Origin: Pseudomonas fluorescens
Lineage (GTDB): Bacteria; Pseudomonadota; Gammaproteobacteria; Pseudomonadales; Pseudomonadaceae
Assembly (NCBI RefSeq): GCF_002022275.1
Contig: NZ_MSDF01000020.1
Location: 51,628-115,627 of the forward strand
DNA: 64,000 nt
Direction: 5' to 3'
Part shown: piece by piece, positions 50,308 to 58,499 of the stretch
Numbering within the stretch: position 1 is the stretch's first letter
Layout: the number at the start of each line of letters is the position of its first letter
The notes under the pieces: generated by a model
Told to the model about the DNA's origin: nothing
Seen by the model: only the letters and a program-made list of their open reading frames with translations
Databases searched by the model: none
Translations under genes and position numbers: made by a program

Positions 50308-51726
50308 ATGCCAGTCGGCAACCCACTGCCCCATGGCGAGACCGCTCAAGGCGGCCCGCTCAAACGCGAACTCGGTGAACGTCATATTCGCCTGATGGCG
50401 CTCGGCGCCTGTATCGGGGTCGGCCTGTTCCTGGGTTCGGCCAAGGCTATCGAAATGGCCGGCCCGGCGATCATGCTGTCGTACATCATCGGCGGCCTGG
50501 CCATTCTGGTGATCATGCGCGCCCTCGGCGAGATGGCGGTGCACAACCCCGTCGCCGGTTCGTTCAGCCGCTACGCCCAGGATTACCTCGGCCCGCTGGC
50601 GGGCTTTCTCACCGGCTGGAACTACTGGTTCCTGTGGCTAGTGACCTGCGTGGCGGAGATCACCGCCGTGGCCGTGTACATGGGCGTGTGGTTCCCCGAC
50701 ACGCCGCGCTGGATCTGGGCTCTGGCGGCGCTGATCAGCATGGGCACCATCAACCTCATCGCGGTAAAAGCCTTCGGTGAATTCGAATTCTGGTTTGCGC
50801 TGATCAAGATCGTCACGATCATTGCGATGGTCATCGGCGGTGTCGGCATCATCGCGTTTGGCTTTGGCAACGACGGCGTTGCATTGGGCATTTCAAACCT
50901 GTGGGCGCATGGCGGCTTTATGCCAAACGGCGTGCAGGGCGTGCTGATGTCCCTGCAAATGGTGATGTTCGCCTACCTCGGCGTGGAGATGATCGGCCTG
51001 ACCGCCGGTGAGGCCCGTAATCCACAGAAGACTATTCCGAGTGCGATTGGCTCGGTGTTCTGGCGCATCCTGCTGTTCTACGTCGGTGCGCTGTTTGTGA
51101 TTCTGTCGATCTACCCGTGGAATGAAATCGGCACTCAGGGCAGCCCGTTCGTGATGACCTTTGAGCGACTGGGCATCAAGACCGCTGCCGGCATCATCAA
51201 CTTCGTGGTGATCACCGCCGCGCTGTCGTCCTGCAACGGCGGCATCTTCAGCACCGGGCGGATGTTGTACAGCCTGGCGCAGAACGGTCAGGCGCCCGCC
51301 ACCTTTGGCACCACCTCGAAAAATGGCGTGCCGCGCAAGGCGCTGCTGCTATCGATCTTTGCTTTGTTGCTGGGCGTGTTGCTCAACTACCTGGTGCCGG
51401 ATCAGGTGTTCGTCTGGGTGACCTCCATCGCCACCTTCGGTGCAATCTGGACCTGGCTGATGATCCTGCTGGCCCAGCTGAAATTCCGCAAAGGCCTGAG
51501 CCCTGCCGAGCAAGCCGGGCTCAAGTACCGCATGTGGCTGTACCCGGTCAGTTCGTATCTGGCGCTGGCGTTCCTGGTGCTGGTGGTTGGCTTGATGGCC
51601 TACTTCCCCGACACCCGCGTGGCGCTGTATGTCGGCCCTGCGTTCCTGGTACTGCTGACCGTATTGTTCTACGTGTTCAAGCTGCAGCCGAACAACGCAA
51701 CCCCGGTGCCAGCGCGCTCAGCCTGA
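50308..51726 (+). CDS. AAT-type amino-acid permease
   Basis: A 472-residue APC-superfamily transporter with twelve predicted helices. It has the family N-terminus LKRELGERHIRLMALGACIG and MAGPAIMLSYIIGG, and EMIGLTAGEARNP in the middle. Closest in feel to ProY/GabP/CycA carriers, which import small neutral amino acids with protons; the substrate is not decidable. A structured leader and an operator-like repeat precede it. Its stop overlaps the convergent acyltransferase gene by 9 bp. Confidence 0.87.
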   Translation: MPVGNPLPHGETAQGGPLKRELGERHIRLMALGACIGVGLFLGSAKAIEMAGPAIMLSYIIGGLAILVIMRALGEMAVHNPVAGSFSRYAQDYLGPLAGFLTGWNYWFLWLVTCVAEITAVAVYMGVWFPDTPRWIWALAALISMGTINLIAVKAFGEFEFWFALIKIVTIIAMVIGGVGIIAFGFGNDGVALGISNLWAHGGFMPNGVQGVLMSLQMVMFAYLGVEMIGLTAGEARNPQKTIPSAIGSVFWRILLFYVGALFVILSIYPWNEIGTQGSPFVMTFERLGIKTAAGIINFVVITAALSSCNGGIFSTGRMLYSLAQNGQAPATFGTTSKNGVPRKALLLSIFALLLGVLLNYLVPDQVFVWVTSIATFGAIWTWLMILLAQLKFRKGLSPAEQAGLKYRMWLYPVSSYLALAFLVLVVGLMAYFPDTRVALYVGPAFLVLLTVLFYVFKLQPNNATPVPARSA

Positions 51727-52884
51727 TGCCCGGGAAGGCTCGCTGCGCACAGCGGGCCTTTCTCCCGGCGGCAATTTGAGCGACTGATCCAGGCGCTTGT
51801 TGAACTCCAGCCATACCGCGAACGCCACCATCAACGCAGCGCCGGTCATCGCGGTCAGCAGTTGTATGGCCAGGCTATCCCCGGCCAGTGCGTTGATCAT
51901 GTCGGCCAGCGGCGCGAGCACCACCCCCAGGCAAAACACTTCCAGCGAATAACGCCCCATGCGGCAGGTGTGTTGCGCCAGCCAGTTTTGCGTCCAGCCA
52001 CGCCCGGGCAGCAGCTTGGCGGTGACATAAGCCAGGGCGAGGAAGTGCAGCAGGCGCGCGGGTGAAAGGTCCGTCTTGCTAATGGGGTAGAGCAGGTCGC
52101 TGAGAGCCGACGGCATCAGCGCGTCATGAATCTCTGGCCAGCGCCAGGACAGGGTCAGCACACCAGCCATCACGGTATAAGCCGCCGCCGCCACGAACAT
52201 CGGCTGACGGCTCAAGGGCCGGTTGTCCACCGGCTTTTCTTGACGGCCATACAGCGCGGCCGCGCCTCCCAGCACGAACAGCAATTGCCAGGTCACCGGG
52301 TTGAAGTACCACACGCCATCGGCAATCGCGCGCAGGTTCCAGCCCATCCACGGCGCCAGCAAGTAGATCGTCGTACTGAGGGCGACCACCGCCCAGGTCT
52401 TGCGCAGCATCAGCGGCAATACCAGCGGCAAGCCCGCCAGCAAGACGATGTACAGCGGCAACGGGTCCATCAGGTTGGGTTTGAAGCGCAGCAGTAACTC
52501 GTCGGTGAGTGCTTGTTGGGGATGAGTGACGAAATGCGTCAGGCCCATTTCTTCGACGAGGTCGCGGGTTTCCACATGGCTGTTAGCGAAGAACACAATG
52601 CCCATCAGCATCGCCAGCAAGAAGATGTGCACCACATACAGCACCCAGGCGCGGCGCAGGATTTTCAGCGAAGCAATCCAGTAGCCGTCGCGCTGCAGGA
52701 TTTTGCCGTAAGCCAGCACGGCGGCGTAACCGGCGAGGAATACAAACACCTCCGCCGCATCGCTGAAACCGAAGTTGCGCAGGGTGATCTGGCCGAGAGG
52801 GTTGTGGGGGACGTGATCCCAGAAAATGAAGATCAACGCCAGGCCCCGAAAAAAATCGATGCGCGGGTCGCGTCCGTTCAGCAT
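51718..52884 (-). CDS. OpgC-like membrane acyltransferase
   Basis: A 388-residue protein with about ten membrane helices. The N-terminal DPRIDFFRGLALIFIFWDHV (residues 5-24) and the NFGFSDAAEVFVFLAGY segment are typical of OpgC, which adds succinyl groups to periplasmic glucans. The ATG at 52884 (MLNGRDPRID) is used; 45 upstream in-frame residues do not look like protein. No opgGH genes are near, so the acceptor is uncertain. Tail-to-tail overlap with the permease is 9 bp. Confidence 0.83.
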   Translation of the reverse strand: MLNGRDPRIDFFRGLALIFIFWDHVPHNPLGQITLRNFGFSDAAEVFVFLAGYAAVLAYGKILQRDGYWIASLKILRRAWVLYVVHIFLLAMLMGIVFFANSHVETRDLVEEMGLTHFVTHPQQALTDELLLRFKPNLMDPLPLYIVLLAGLPLVLPLMLRKTWAVVALSTTIYLLAPWMGWNLRAIADGVWYFNPVTWQLLFVLGGAAALYGRQEKPVDNRPLSRQPMFVAAAAYTVMAGVLTLSWRWPEIHDALMPSALSDLLYPISKTDLSPARLLHFLALAYVTAKLLPGRGWTQNWLAQHTCRMGRYSLEVFCLGVVLAPLADMINALAGDSLAIQLLTAMTGAALMVAFAVWLEFNKRLDQSLKLPPGERPAVRSEPSRASG

Positions 52885-53055
52885 GGCAGCGGGCTCTTGA
52901 ACAAAAGGTTTAGTAATGACAGGCGAATGCGCGTGATGTCGTACGCCGCACGTCGGGCGGGCGCAGGTTGGCGGTATTTGTAAGCAATTGCAAAGCATGG
53001 GTATTACTGGATGTCTCAACCGCCTGCCCGGGGTGGGCAGGCCGAGGGAAGGGTG

Positions 53056-54675
53056 TCAGGCAGCCACTTCTTCGTGGGGTTCGAAGCTATCGGCCCGCGC
53101 CATCTGCCACATGCGCGAATAGAACTCGCCATTCACTTCGCCGGTGAGCAACTCGCCGGGTTTGAGGAACACATGCAGCTGCGAGAACAGCTTGATTTCG
53201 GTCGCCGACATGCGGCGCACCAGGTGCTTGGCCGACAGTTGCGAGGGGTGATCGAGCCCGGCGGCGGCGAGCATTTCCGCCAGGGCCTTGAGCGTGTTGC
53301 GGTGGAAGTTGAACACGCGCTGCGCTTTGTCAGGCACCACCAGCGCGCGCTGGCGCAACGGGTCTTGGGTCGCCACGCCGGTCGGGCATTTGTTGGTGTG
53401 GCAACTTTGTGACTGAATGCAACCGATGGCGAACATAAAGCCGCGTGCCGAGTTGGCCCAGTCGGCGCCGATGGCCAACACACTGGCGATATCAAATGCG
53501 CTGACGATCTTGCCGCTGGCCCCGAGTTTGATCTTGTCGCGCAGGTTCAGGCCCACCAGGGTGTTGTGCACAAACAGCAGGCCTTCACGCAGCGGCACGC
53601 CGATATGATCGGTGAACTCCACGGGCGCAGCGCCGGTGCCGCCTTCCTTGCCGTCGACCACGATAAAGTCCGGGAGGATGCCGGTTTCGAGCATGGCCTT
53701 GGCGATGCCCATGAACTCCCACGGGTGGCCCAGGCAGAACTTGAAACCCACTGGTTTGCCGCCGGACAGCTCACGCAGTTGGGCGATGAACTGCATCATT
53801 TCGAGGGGGGTGGAAAACGCGCTGTGGCGCGACGGCGACACGCAATCTTCGCCCATCATGATGCCGCGTGTTTCGGCGATCTCTTTGGTGACCTTGTGCT
53901 TGGGCAGAATTCCGCCGTGGCCGGGTTTGGCGCCCTGGCTCATCTTGATTTCGATCATGCGCACTTGTGGGTTTTTCGCCTGCACGGCGAAGCGTTCCGG
54001 GTCGAAGCGGCCGTCGCTGGTGCGGCAACCGAAATAGCCACTGCCCAGTTCCCAGGTCAGGTCGCCGCCGTTTTCACGGTGGTAGGGGCTGATGCTGCCT
54101 TCGCCCGTATCGTGGGCGAAATTGCCGAGCTTGGCGCCCTGGTTGAGCGCGCGAATCGCGTTGGCGCTCAGCGAGCCAAAGCTCATCGCCGAGATATTGA
54201 ACACCGATGCCGAGTAAGGCTGTGTGCACTGCGGGCCGCCGACCATCACGCGAAAGGCGCTGGGGTCACTCAGCGGCGCGGGGCGCATGGAGTGGCCGAT
54301 AAACTCGAAGCCCGACTGGTACACGTCGATCAACGTGCCGAAGGGTTTGTCGGCACTTTCATTTTTAGCGCGCGAATACACCAGTGAACGCTGGGCCCGA
54401 GAGAAGGGCAGCGCATCGCTGTCGGATTCGAGCAGGTACTGGCGGATTTCCGGGCGGATGGCTTCCACCAGGTAACGGATATTGCCCAGGATCGGGTAGT
54501 TGCGGCGTACCGCGTGGGGGCTTTGCAGCAGGTCGAACAGGCCGATCAGGCTGAGAATGCCGGTGACCACGGTGATCGGCCACAGCCATTCATGTTCAAT
54601 AAACGGCAGGCTGGCGAGGGTAAAAATGACGCACACGGCAAAGAAGGCGTAACGGCTTAGTAACGACAGGCTCAT
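53056..54675 (-). CDS. FMN-binding glutamate synthase-family protein
   Basis: A 539-residue protein. Two membrane helices (about 8-26 and 32-50) precede a GltB-central-domain-like TIM barrel with MSFGSLSANAIRALNQGA, GEGSISPYHRENGGDLTWE split near 195, and the 3Fe-4S cysteines C419, C425 and C430 (CIQSQSCHTNKC). The amidotransferase and C-terminal domains of full glutamate synthase are absent. It probably oxidises or transfers electrons to a glutamate-like or amine substrate at the membrane; the real reaction is unknown. A GC-rich hairpin lies after the stop (53023-53041). Confidence 0.85.
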   Translation of the reverse strand: MSLSLLSRYAFFAVCVIFTLASLPFIEHEWLWPITVVTGILSLIGLFDLLQSPHAVRRNYPILGNIRYLVEAIRPEIRQYLLESDSDALPFSRAQRSLVYSRAKNESADKPFGTLIDVYQSGFEFIGHSMRPAPLSDPSAFRVMVGGPQCTQPYSASVFNISAMSFGSLSANAIRALNQGAKLGNFAHDTGEGSISPYHRENGGDLTWELGSGYFGCRTSDGRFDPERFAVQAKNPQVRMIEIKMSQGAKPGHGGILPKHKVTKEIAETRGIMMGEDCVSPSRHSAFSTPLEMMQFIAQLRELSGGKPVGFKFCLGHPWEFMGIAKAMLETGILPDFIVVDGKEGGTGAAPVEFTDHIGVPLREGLLFVHNTLVGLNLRDKIKLGASGKIVSAFDIASVLAIGADWANSARGFMFAIGCIQSQSCHTNKCPTGVATQDPLRQRALVVPDKAQRVFNFHRNTLKALAEMLAAAGLDHPSQLSAKHLVRRMSATEIKLFSQLHVFLKPGELLTGEVNGEFYSRMWQMARADSFEPHEEVAA

Positions 54676-54704
54676 ACGGTTTTCCTTGGGTTCGGACTCA
54701 TCGG

Positions 54705-55469
54705 CTAGGCGTTTTGCGCCTGTAGAAAGATCGAGAACAGCTCCGACTGGGATTTGATCCCTAGCTTGCTGTACATGTGTTTCTTATGGACTTTCACGGT
54801 TTCAACAGAGATTTCCAGCTTACGAGCGATTTCCTTGCTGGAGCAACCGCTGAGCATCAAGCGGCCCACATCCAGCTCGCGGGCGGTGAGTTGCGCGCCC
54901 CACTCATCTGTTTGTTTGGGGGGCTCTGGCGTACTGACCTGGTTGAGTTCAAAGGGCAGGCGTTGGCGCAGCAGGCTCAGCACCCAGGGCTGAATCAGCG
55001 ACAGCAGGGCAATTTGCGCCGGGTCAAAACGCTGTTTCGAGCCGAGGGACAGGCACAGGGTACGCCCATCCGGCAGTTGGCAATTGAACTGGATTTCATC
55101 GGCGACCACGTTCAGGCGGAAGTAGCGCTGGTAGTACTCGGTGAGTTCGAAGTGTTCCGGCGCCACTTCGGCCAGGCGAAACAGCCCGGTGCGCGACTGC
55201 TCACGGCTGGCGATGTAGAAGGGGTCGAGCAGATAAAGGCCGTTGAGGTAGTCCTGGAACAGGTGGTCTGGCGTGCCGTCCGCGCCCGGGCATTCGGCGA
55301 ACACCAGCGGGCGGTGTTCACTGCTGAACAGCAAGGCCACCCAGCTGTCGGACGGCACGTATTGGTCGAGCAACCGTACGAGTTGGGTCCAGAAGTTGGC
55401 CTGGTCCAGGGCGTCTATCATTTGCCCCACCGAACGGTGCCAGGCGATGTCTTCCAGCGACATGGTCAT
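54705..55469 (-). CDS. LuxR-family transcriptional regulator
   Basis: A 254-residue regulator. A GAF/PAS-like N-terminal half without a receiver domain is followed by a LuxR helix-turn-helix at about 195-250 (LTARELDVGRLMLSGCSSKE then ISVETVKVHKKHMYSKLGI). It is not an obvious acyl-homoserine-lactone receptor. It lies divergent from the nitrilase-family hydrolase/APC permease pair and 29 bp upstream of the FMN protein on the same strand, and probably controls both. The ATG at 55463 is an alternative start. Confidence 0.87.
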   Translation of the reverse strand: MTMSLEDIAWHRSVGQMIDALDQANFWTQLVRLLDQYVPSDSWVALLFSSEHRPLVFAECPGADGTPDHLFQDYLNGLYLLDPFYIASREQSRTGLFRLAEVAPEHFELTEYYQRYFRLNVVADEIQFNCQLPDGRTLCLSLGSKQRFDPAQIALLSLIQPWVLSLLRQRLPFELNQVSTPEPPKQTDEWGAQLTARELDVGRLMLSGCSSKEIARKLEISVETVKVHKKHMYSKLGIKSQSELFSIFLQAQNA

Positions 55470-55562
55470 TGAACTACCCCTATCGGGTTACCCCCGCCGC
55501 GTAATTCCCTGGCAGGGTATGGCTGCGCATACTGCGGCACAGATAAAGAACAAGGAATACCC

Positions 55563-56384
55563 ATGAAGGTCGAATTTGCCCAGTTGGCAGGCCGTGATAA
55601 CGACACAGCTTACAACCTTGAGCGCGCTTTGGCGGCAATCGCTGCCTGCGGCGCCGATACGCAGCTGATCGTATTTCCGGAGACCCACCTGACAGGCTTC
55701 CCGTCGGCCGAAACCGTTGCCGATGTCGCCGAGCCGCTGGACGGTCCTACTGTACAGGCGGTTATCCGGGCTGCCCGTGAGCGCACTATCGCCGTGGTCA
55801 TCGGCCTGATCGAGAACGATAGCGGCCAATTCTATAACACCACCGTGCTGATCACGCCCGAAGGCATCGCCCTGCGTTATCGCAAGACCCATCTGTGGCC
55901 TTTGGAGCGCGGCGTGGTCAACCCCGGTGATCGCTACGCCACGTGCATGTGGAACGGCGTGCGCGTCGGCCTGTTGATCTGCTACGACATTGAATTCCCG
56001 GAAACCGCCCGTGCCTTGGGGCAATTGGGTGCGCAGTTGCTGTTGGTCACCAACGGCAACATGGACCCGTATGGCCCCACCCACCGCACTGCGATCATGG
56101 CCCGAGCCCAGGAAAACCAGGCGTTCGCGCTGATGGTCAACCGCGTCGAAGAGGGCGACGGTGACCTGTTGTTTGCCGGCGGCAGTGCTCTGGTTGACCC
56201 GTTTGGCACCTTGCTGTTCGAAGCCGGGCGCGAGGAAGGGCAATTTACGGTTGAGCTGGATCTCGACGAGCTTGTGGCAGCGCGTAAGGACTACCGCTAC
56301 CTGGATGACCAGCGTTTGAAATTGCCGGGTGAGGTGATTGAGCGCAGCGACGGTACGCGCGAGCTTTTGATTCCACGGACCTAA
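55563..56384 (+). CDS. Nitrilase-superfamily carbon-nitrogen hydrolase
   Basis: A 273-residue hydrolase with a complete Glu-Lys-Cys triad: Glu40 in FPETHL, Lys108 in YRKTHLW and Cys140 in LICYDIEFPE. It probably hydrolyses an aliphatic amide or N-carbamoyl bond in the cytoplasm. It is divergent from a LuxR regulator and followed, after a REPIN, by an APC permease, which suggests uptake plus hydrolysis of an amide or amine. A short leader with AAGGAA precedes the ATG. Confidence 0.9.
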   Translation: MKVEFAQLAGRDNDTAYNLERALAAIAACGADTQLIVFPETHLTGFPSAETVADVAEPLDGPTVQAVIRAARERTIAVVIGLIENDSGQFYNTTVLITPEGIALRYRKTHLWPLERGVVNPGDRYATCMWNGVRVGLLICYDIEFPETARALGQLGAQLLLVTNGNMDPYGPTHRTAIMARAQENQAFALMVNRVEEGDGDLLFAGGSALVDPFGTLLFEAGREEGQFTVELDLDELVAARKDYRYLDDQRLKLPGEVIERSDGTRELLIPRT

Positions 56385-56395
56385 GGCTGACCCTC

Positions 56396-56547
56396 TGTGG
56401 CGAGCGGGCTTGTCGAATCGTCGCACCGCCCGCGTTGGGCTGCGCAGCAGCCCCAATTAGATTCAATGCATTTCTCCAACTGAATCGCCGTTGGAGCGTT
56501 TTTGGGGCCGCTTCGCAGCCCAACGCGGGGCAAGCCCGCTCGCCACA
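56396..56547. repeat. Long REPIN, TGTGGCGAGCGGGCTTGC type
   Basis: Arms start TGTGGCGAGCGGGCTTG (56396) and end at 56547, with the inner GCGTTGGGCTGC/GCAGCCCAACGC extension. A 16-bp stretch (about 56414-56429) interrupts the left arm. It lies between the hydrolase and permease genes. Confidence 0.85.
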
Positions 56548-56633
56548 ACAGCTCTTTGAACATAAGAAAAACAGCTTCTGCTTCACCGACTTCAGTTCTG
56601 CCATAAATCTAATAAATCAGCGGAGAATCGCTC

Positions 56634-57959
56634 ATGGCTCGTTTGCAACGCACCCTGTCGTTAGGGTCGGTGGTGCTGTTTGGCATCGCCTATATGACGC
56701 CGATCATTGTGCTCGGCACCTTCGGCATCCTGGCGCAATCCACCGCCGGCATGGTCCCCGCCGCGTATCTGGCCGCCCTGGTGGCGATGTTCTTTACCGC
56801 CATGAGTTACGGACGCATGGCCTCGGCCTTTCCAGTGGCCGGTTCCGCCTACAGCTATGTGCGCAAAGCCATCAGCCCCAAACTGGGCTTTATCGCCGGC
56901 TGGGCGGTGCTGCTCGACTACCTGTTCCTGCCCATGGCCATCTGGCTGATTGGCGCGGCGTACCTGCATTCGGCGTTTCCGGCCGTGCCACAGTGGGTCT
57001 GGGTGTTGGCGTTTATCGGCATCACTACCGTGATCAATATCATCGGCCTGAGACTGGCCAACGGCATCAACGCGTTGCTGATGCTGGTGCAAGCGTTGGT
57101 CCTGATTGCGTTCGTGGTGTTGTGCGTCCACTACATCGGCGGTGATGCAAGCAAGCCACTGTGGACCATCACCCCGTTCTTCAACGGCCAGATGCAAATG
57201 CCGCTGATCATGAGCGGCGCGGCCATCGCGTGTTATTCGTTCCTGGGTTTTGACGCCGTCAGCACCCTCACCGAAGAAACCCGTGACCCACGCCGCACCA
57301 TCCCACGGGCGATCATGTTGATCACCTTGATTGGCGGGCTGATTTTTGTGGGCGTGTCGTATTTCGTGCAGATCGCGCACCCCTCGTTCGAGTTTGCCGA
57401 TGTGGATTCGGCTGCGTATGAAATCGCGCGCAACATTGGCGGCGACCTGTTTGTGTCGATCTTCCTGATCGGCCTGATCGTCGGCCAATTTGCTTCAGGG
57501 CTGTCGGCCCAGGCCAGTGGTTCGCGCCTGTTGTTTGCGATGGGCCGTGACGGTGTGTTGCCCAAATCATTCTTTGGCACCTTGCACGCGCGTTTTGGCA
57601 CGCCGGTGAACAGCATCCTGCTGTGTGCGGTCGTGGCGCTGCTGGCGCTGAAACTGGATGTGACCACGTCCACCTCCTTCATCAACTTCGGCGCGTTCCT
57701 GGCCTTCAGCCTGGTGAACCTGTCGGTGATCTTCCACTACTGGATCGGCGCCAAGCAGCGCGGCGTGCGTGAGCTGATCCTGTTCCTGGTGTTCCCGACC
57801 ATCGGCCTGCTGGCGGACCTGTGGCTGATGATCAGCCTCGATCACCTGGCGATTTACCTGGGCGTGGTGTGGTTGGCAATCGGGCTGGTTTACCTGGGTT
57901 TCCTCACCCGCGGCTTCTCCAAACAGCCGCCGGAAATGGACTTCCAGGAAGCCGCATAG
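56634..57959 (+). CDS. APC-family permease (putrescine/amine importer-like)
   Basis: A 441-residue transporter with twelve predicted helices. It has the N-terminal LQRTLSLGSVVLFGIAYMTP, and GFDAVSTLTEETRDPRRTIPRA (split near 205) typical of the PuuP/YeeF group. The likely function is proton-driven import of an amine or amino acid. It follows the nitrilase-like hydrolase on the same strand, but 249 bp and a REPIN separate them, so co-transcription is uncertain. Confidence 0.87.
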   Translation: MARLQRTLSLGSVVLFGIAYMTPIIVLGTFGILAQSTAGMVPAAYLAALVAMFFTAMSYGRMASAFPVAGSAYSYVRKAISPKLGFIAGWAVLLDYLFLPMAIWLIGAAYLHSAFPAVPQWVWVLAFIGITTVINIIGLRLANGINALLMLVQALVLIAFVVLCVHYIGGDASKPLWTITPFFNGQMQMPLIMSGAAIACYSFLGFDAVSTLTEETRDPRRTIPRAIMLITLIGGLIFVGVSYFVQIAHPSFEFADVDSAAYEIARNIGGDLFVSIFLIGLIVGQFASGLSAQASGSRLLFAMGRDGVLPKSFFGTLHARFGTPVNSILLCAVVALLALKLDVTTSTSFINFGAFLAFSLVNLSVIFHYWIGAKQRGVRELILFLVFPTIGLLADLWLMISLDHLAIYLGVVWLAIGLVYLGFLTRGFSKQPPEMDFQEAA

Positions 57960-58010
57960 AAGCAGGCGACCTATTCTTATTGCAATCGGTTCTCGTTTGG
58001 GTGCATTATT

Positions 58011-58029
58011 TGTGTTACTGTATAACACA
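58011..58029. promoter_or_regulatory. Zur box upstream of rpmE2
   Basis: TGTGTTACTGTATAACACA has perfect 7-bp inverted arms (TGTGTTA/TAACACA) around a 5-bp centre, a strong match to the Zur operator. It lies just downstream of a plausible promoter (TTGCAA 57980-57985, CATTAT 58004-58009) and 30 bp before the start codon. Confidence 0.8.
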
Positions 58030-58059
58030 TCAAATGTACCCACACGCCCCGGAGGCCTT

Positions 58060-58332
58060 ATGAAAGCTGGAATCCATCCCGACTACCGCACCGTGTTGTT
58101 TCACGACACCGCCGCCGACGTGTTCTTCCTGATCGGCTCCACCGCCGACAGCGACCGCACCCATAAACACAGCGACGGCAACACGTATCCCTACATCCCG
58201 CTGGACGTGTCCAGCGCTTCGCACCCGATCTACACCGGCCAACAACGCAAGACCCAGGCTGAAGGCCGGATTGCCGGGTTCAACAAGCGTTTCGCTTCGT
58301 TCGGTTCGAACCCGAAAAAAGCCGACGCGTGA
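58060..58332 (+). CDS. rpmE2: Zinc-independent 50S ribosomal protein L31 type B
   Basis: A 90-residue L31 paralogue. It starts MKAGIHPDYRTVLFHDTAAD and lacks the CxxC zinc ligands of ordinary L31. It replaces the zinc-binding form on ribosomes when zinc is scarce, releasing zinc. Regulation by Zur is supported by the box directly upstream. The ATG at 58060 with GGAGG nine bases upstream is used; a longer frame from 57997 would read through the Zur box. A terminator follows. Confidence 0.93.
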   Translation: MKAGIHPDYRTVLFHDTAADVFFLIGSTADSDRTHKHSDGNTYPYIPLDVSSASHPIYTGQQRKTQAEGRIAGFNKRFASFGSNPKKADA

Positions 58333-58354
58333 GGGGTGCTCGTTTCACCTCGAA

Positions 58355-58386
58355 GGCCGCTCCGGTTTCTGGAGCGGCTTTTTTTA
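58355..58386 (+). terminator. Rho-independent terminator of rpmE2
   Basis: The stem GCCGCTCC/GGAGCGGC (58356-58363 with 58371-58378) with a 7-base loop is followed by a run of seven T residues. Confidence 0.9.
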
Positions 58387-58499
58387 TGCCTTGATATCGT
58401 AAGGCCATCACTTCCTGAAAAACCGACTAGACTCTTCAGTAAACGCCAGGAGGCCAGACCCGACCGTAAGGAATGCACGCCGACGATCCGAGGTGTCCC

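Noticed and set aside
53056..54675. Annotated as large subunit of glutamate synthase
   Set aside because: It lacks the N-terminal amidotransferase and C-terminal glucosamine-like domains and has membrane helices, so it is only a family relative.
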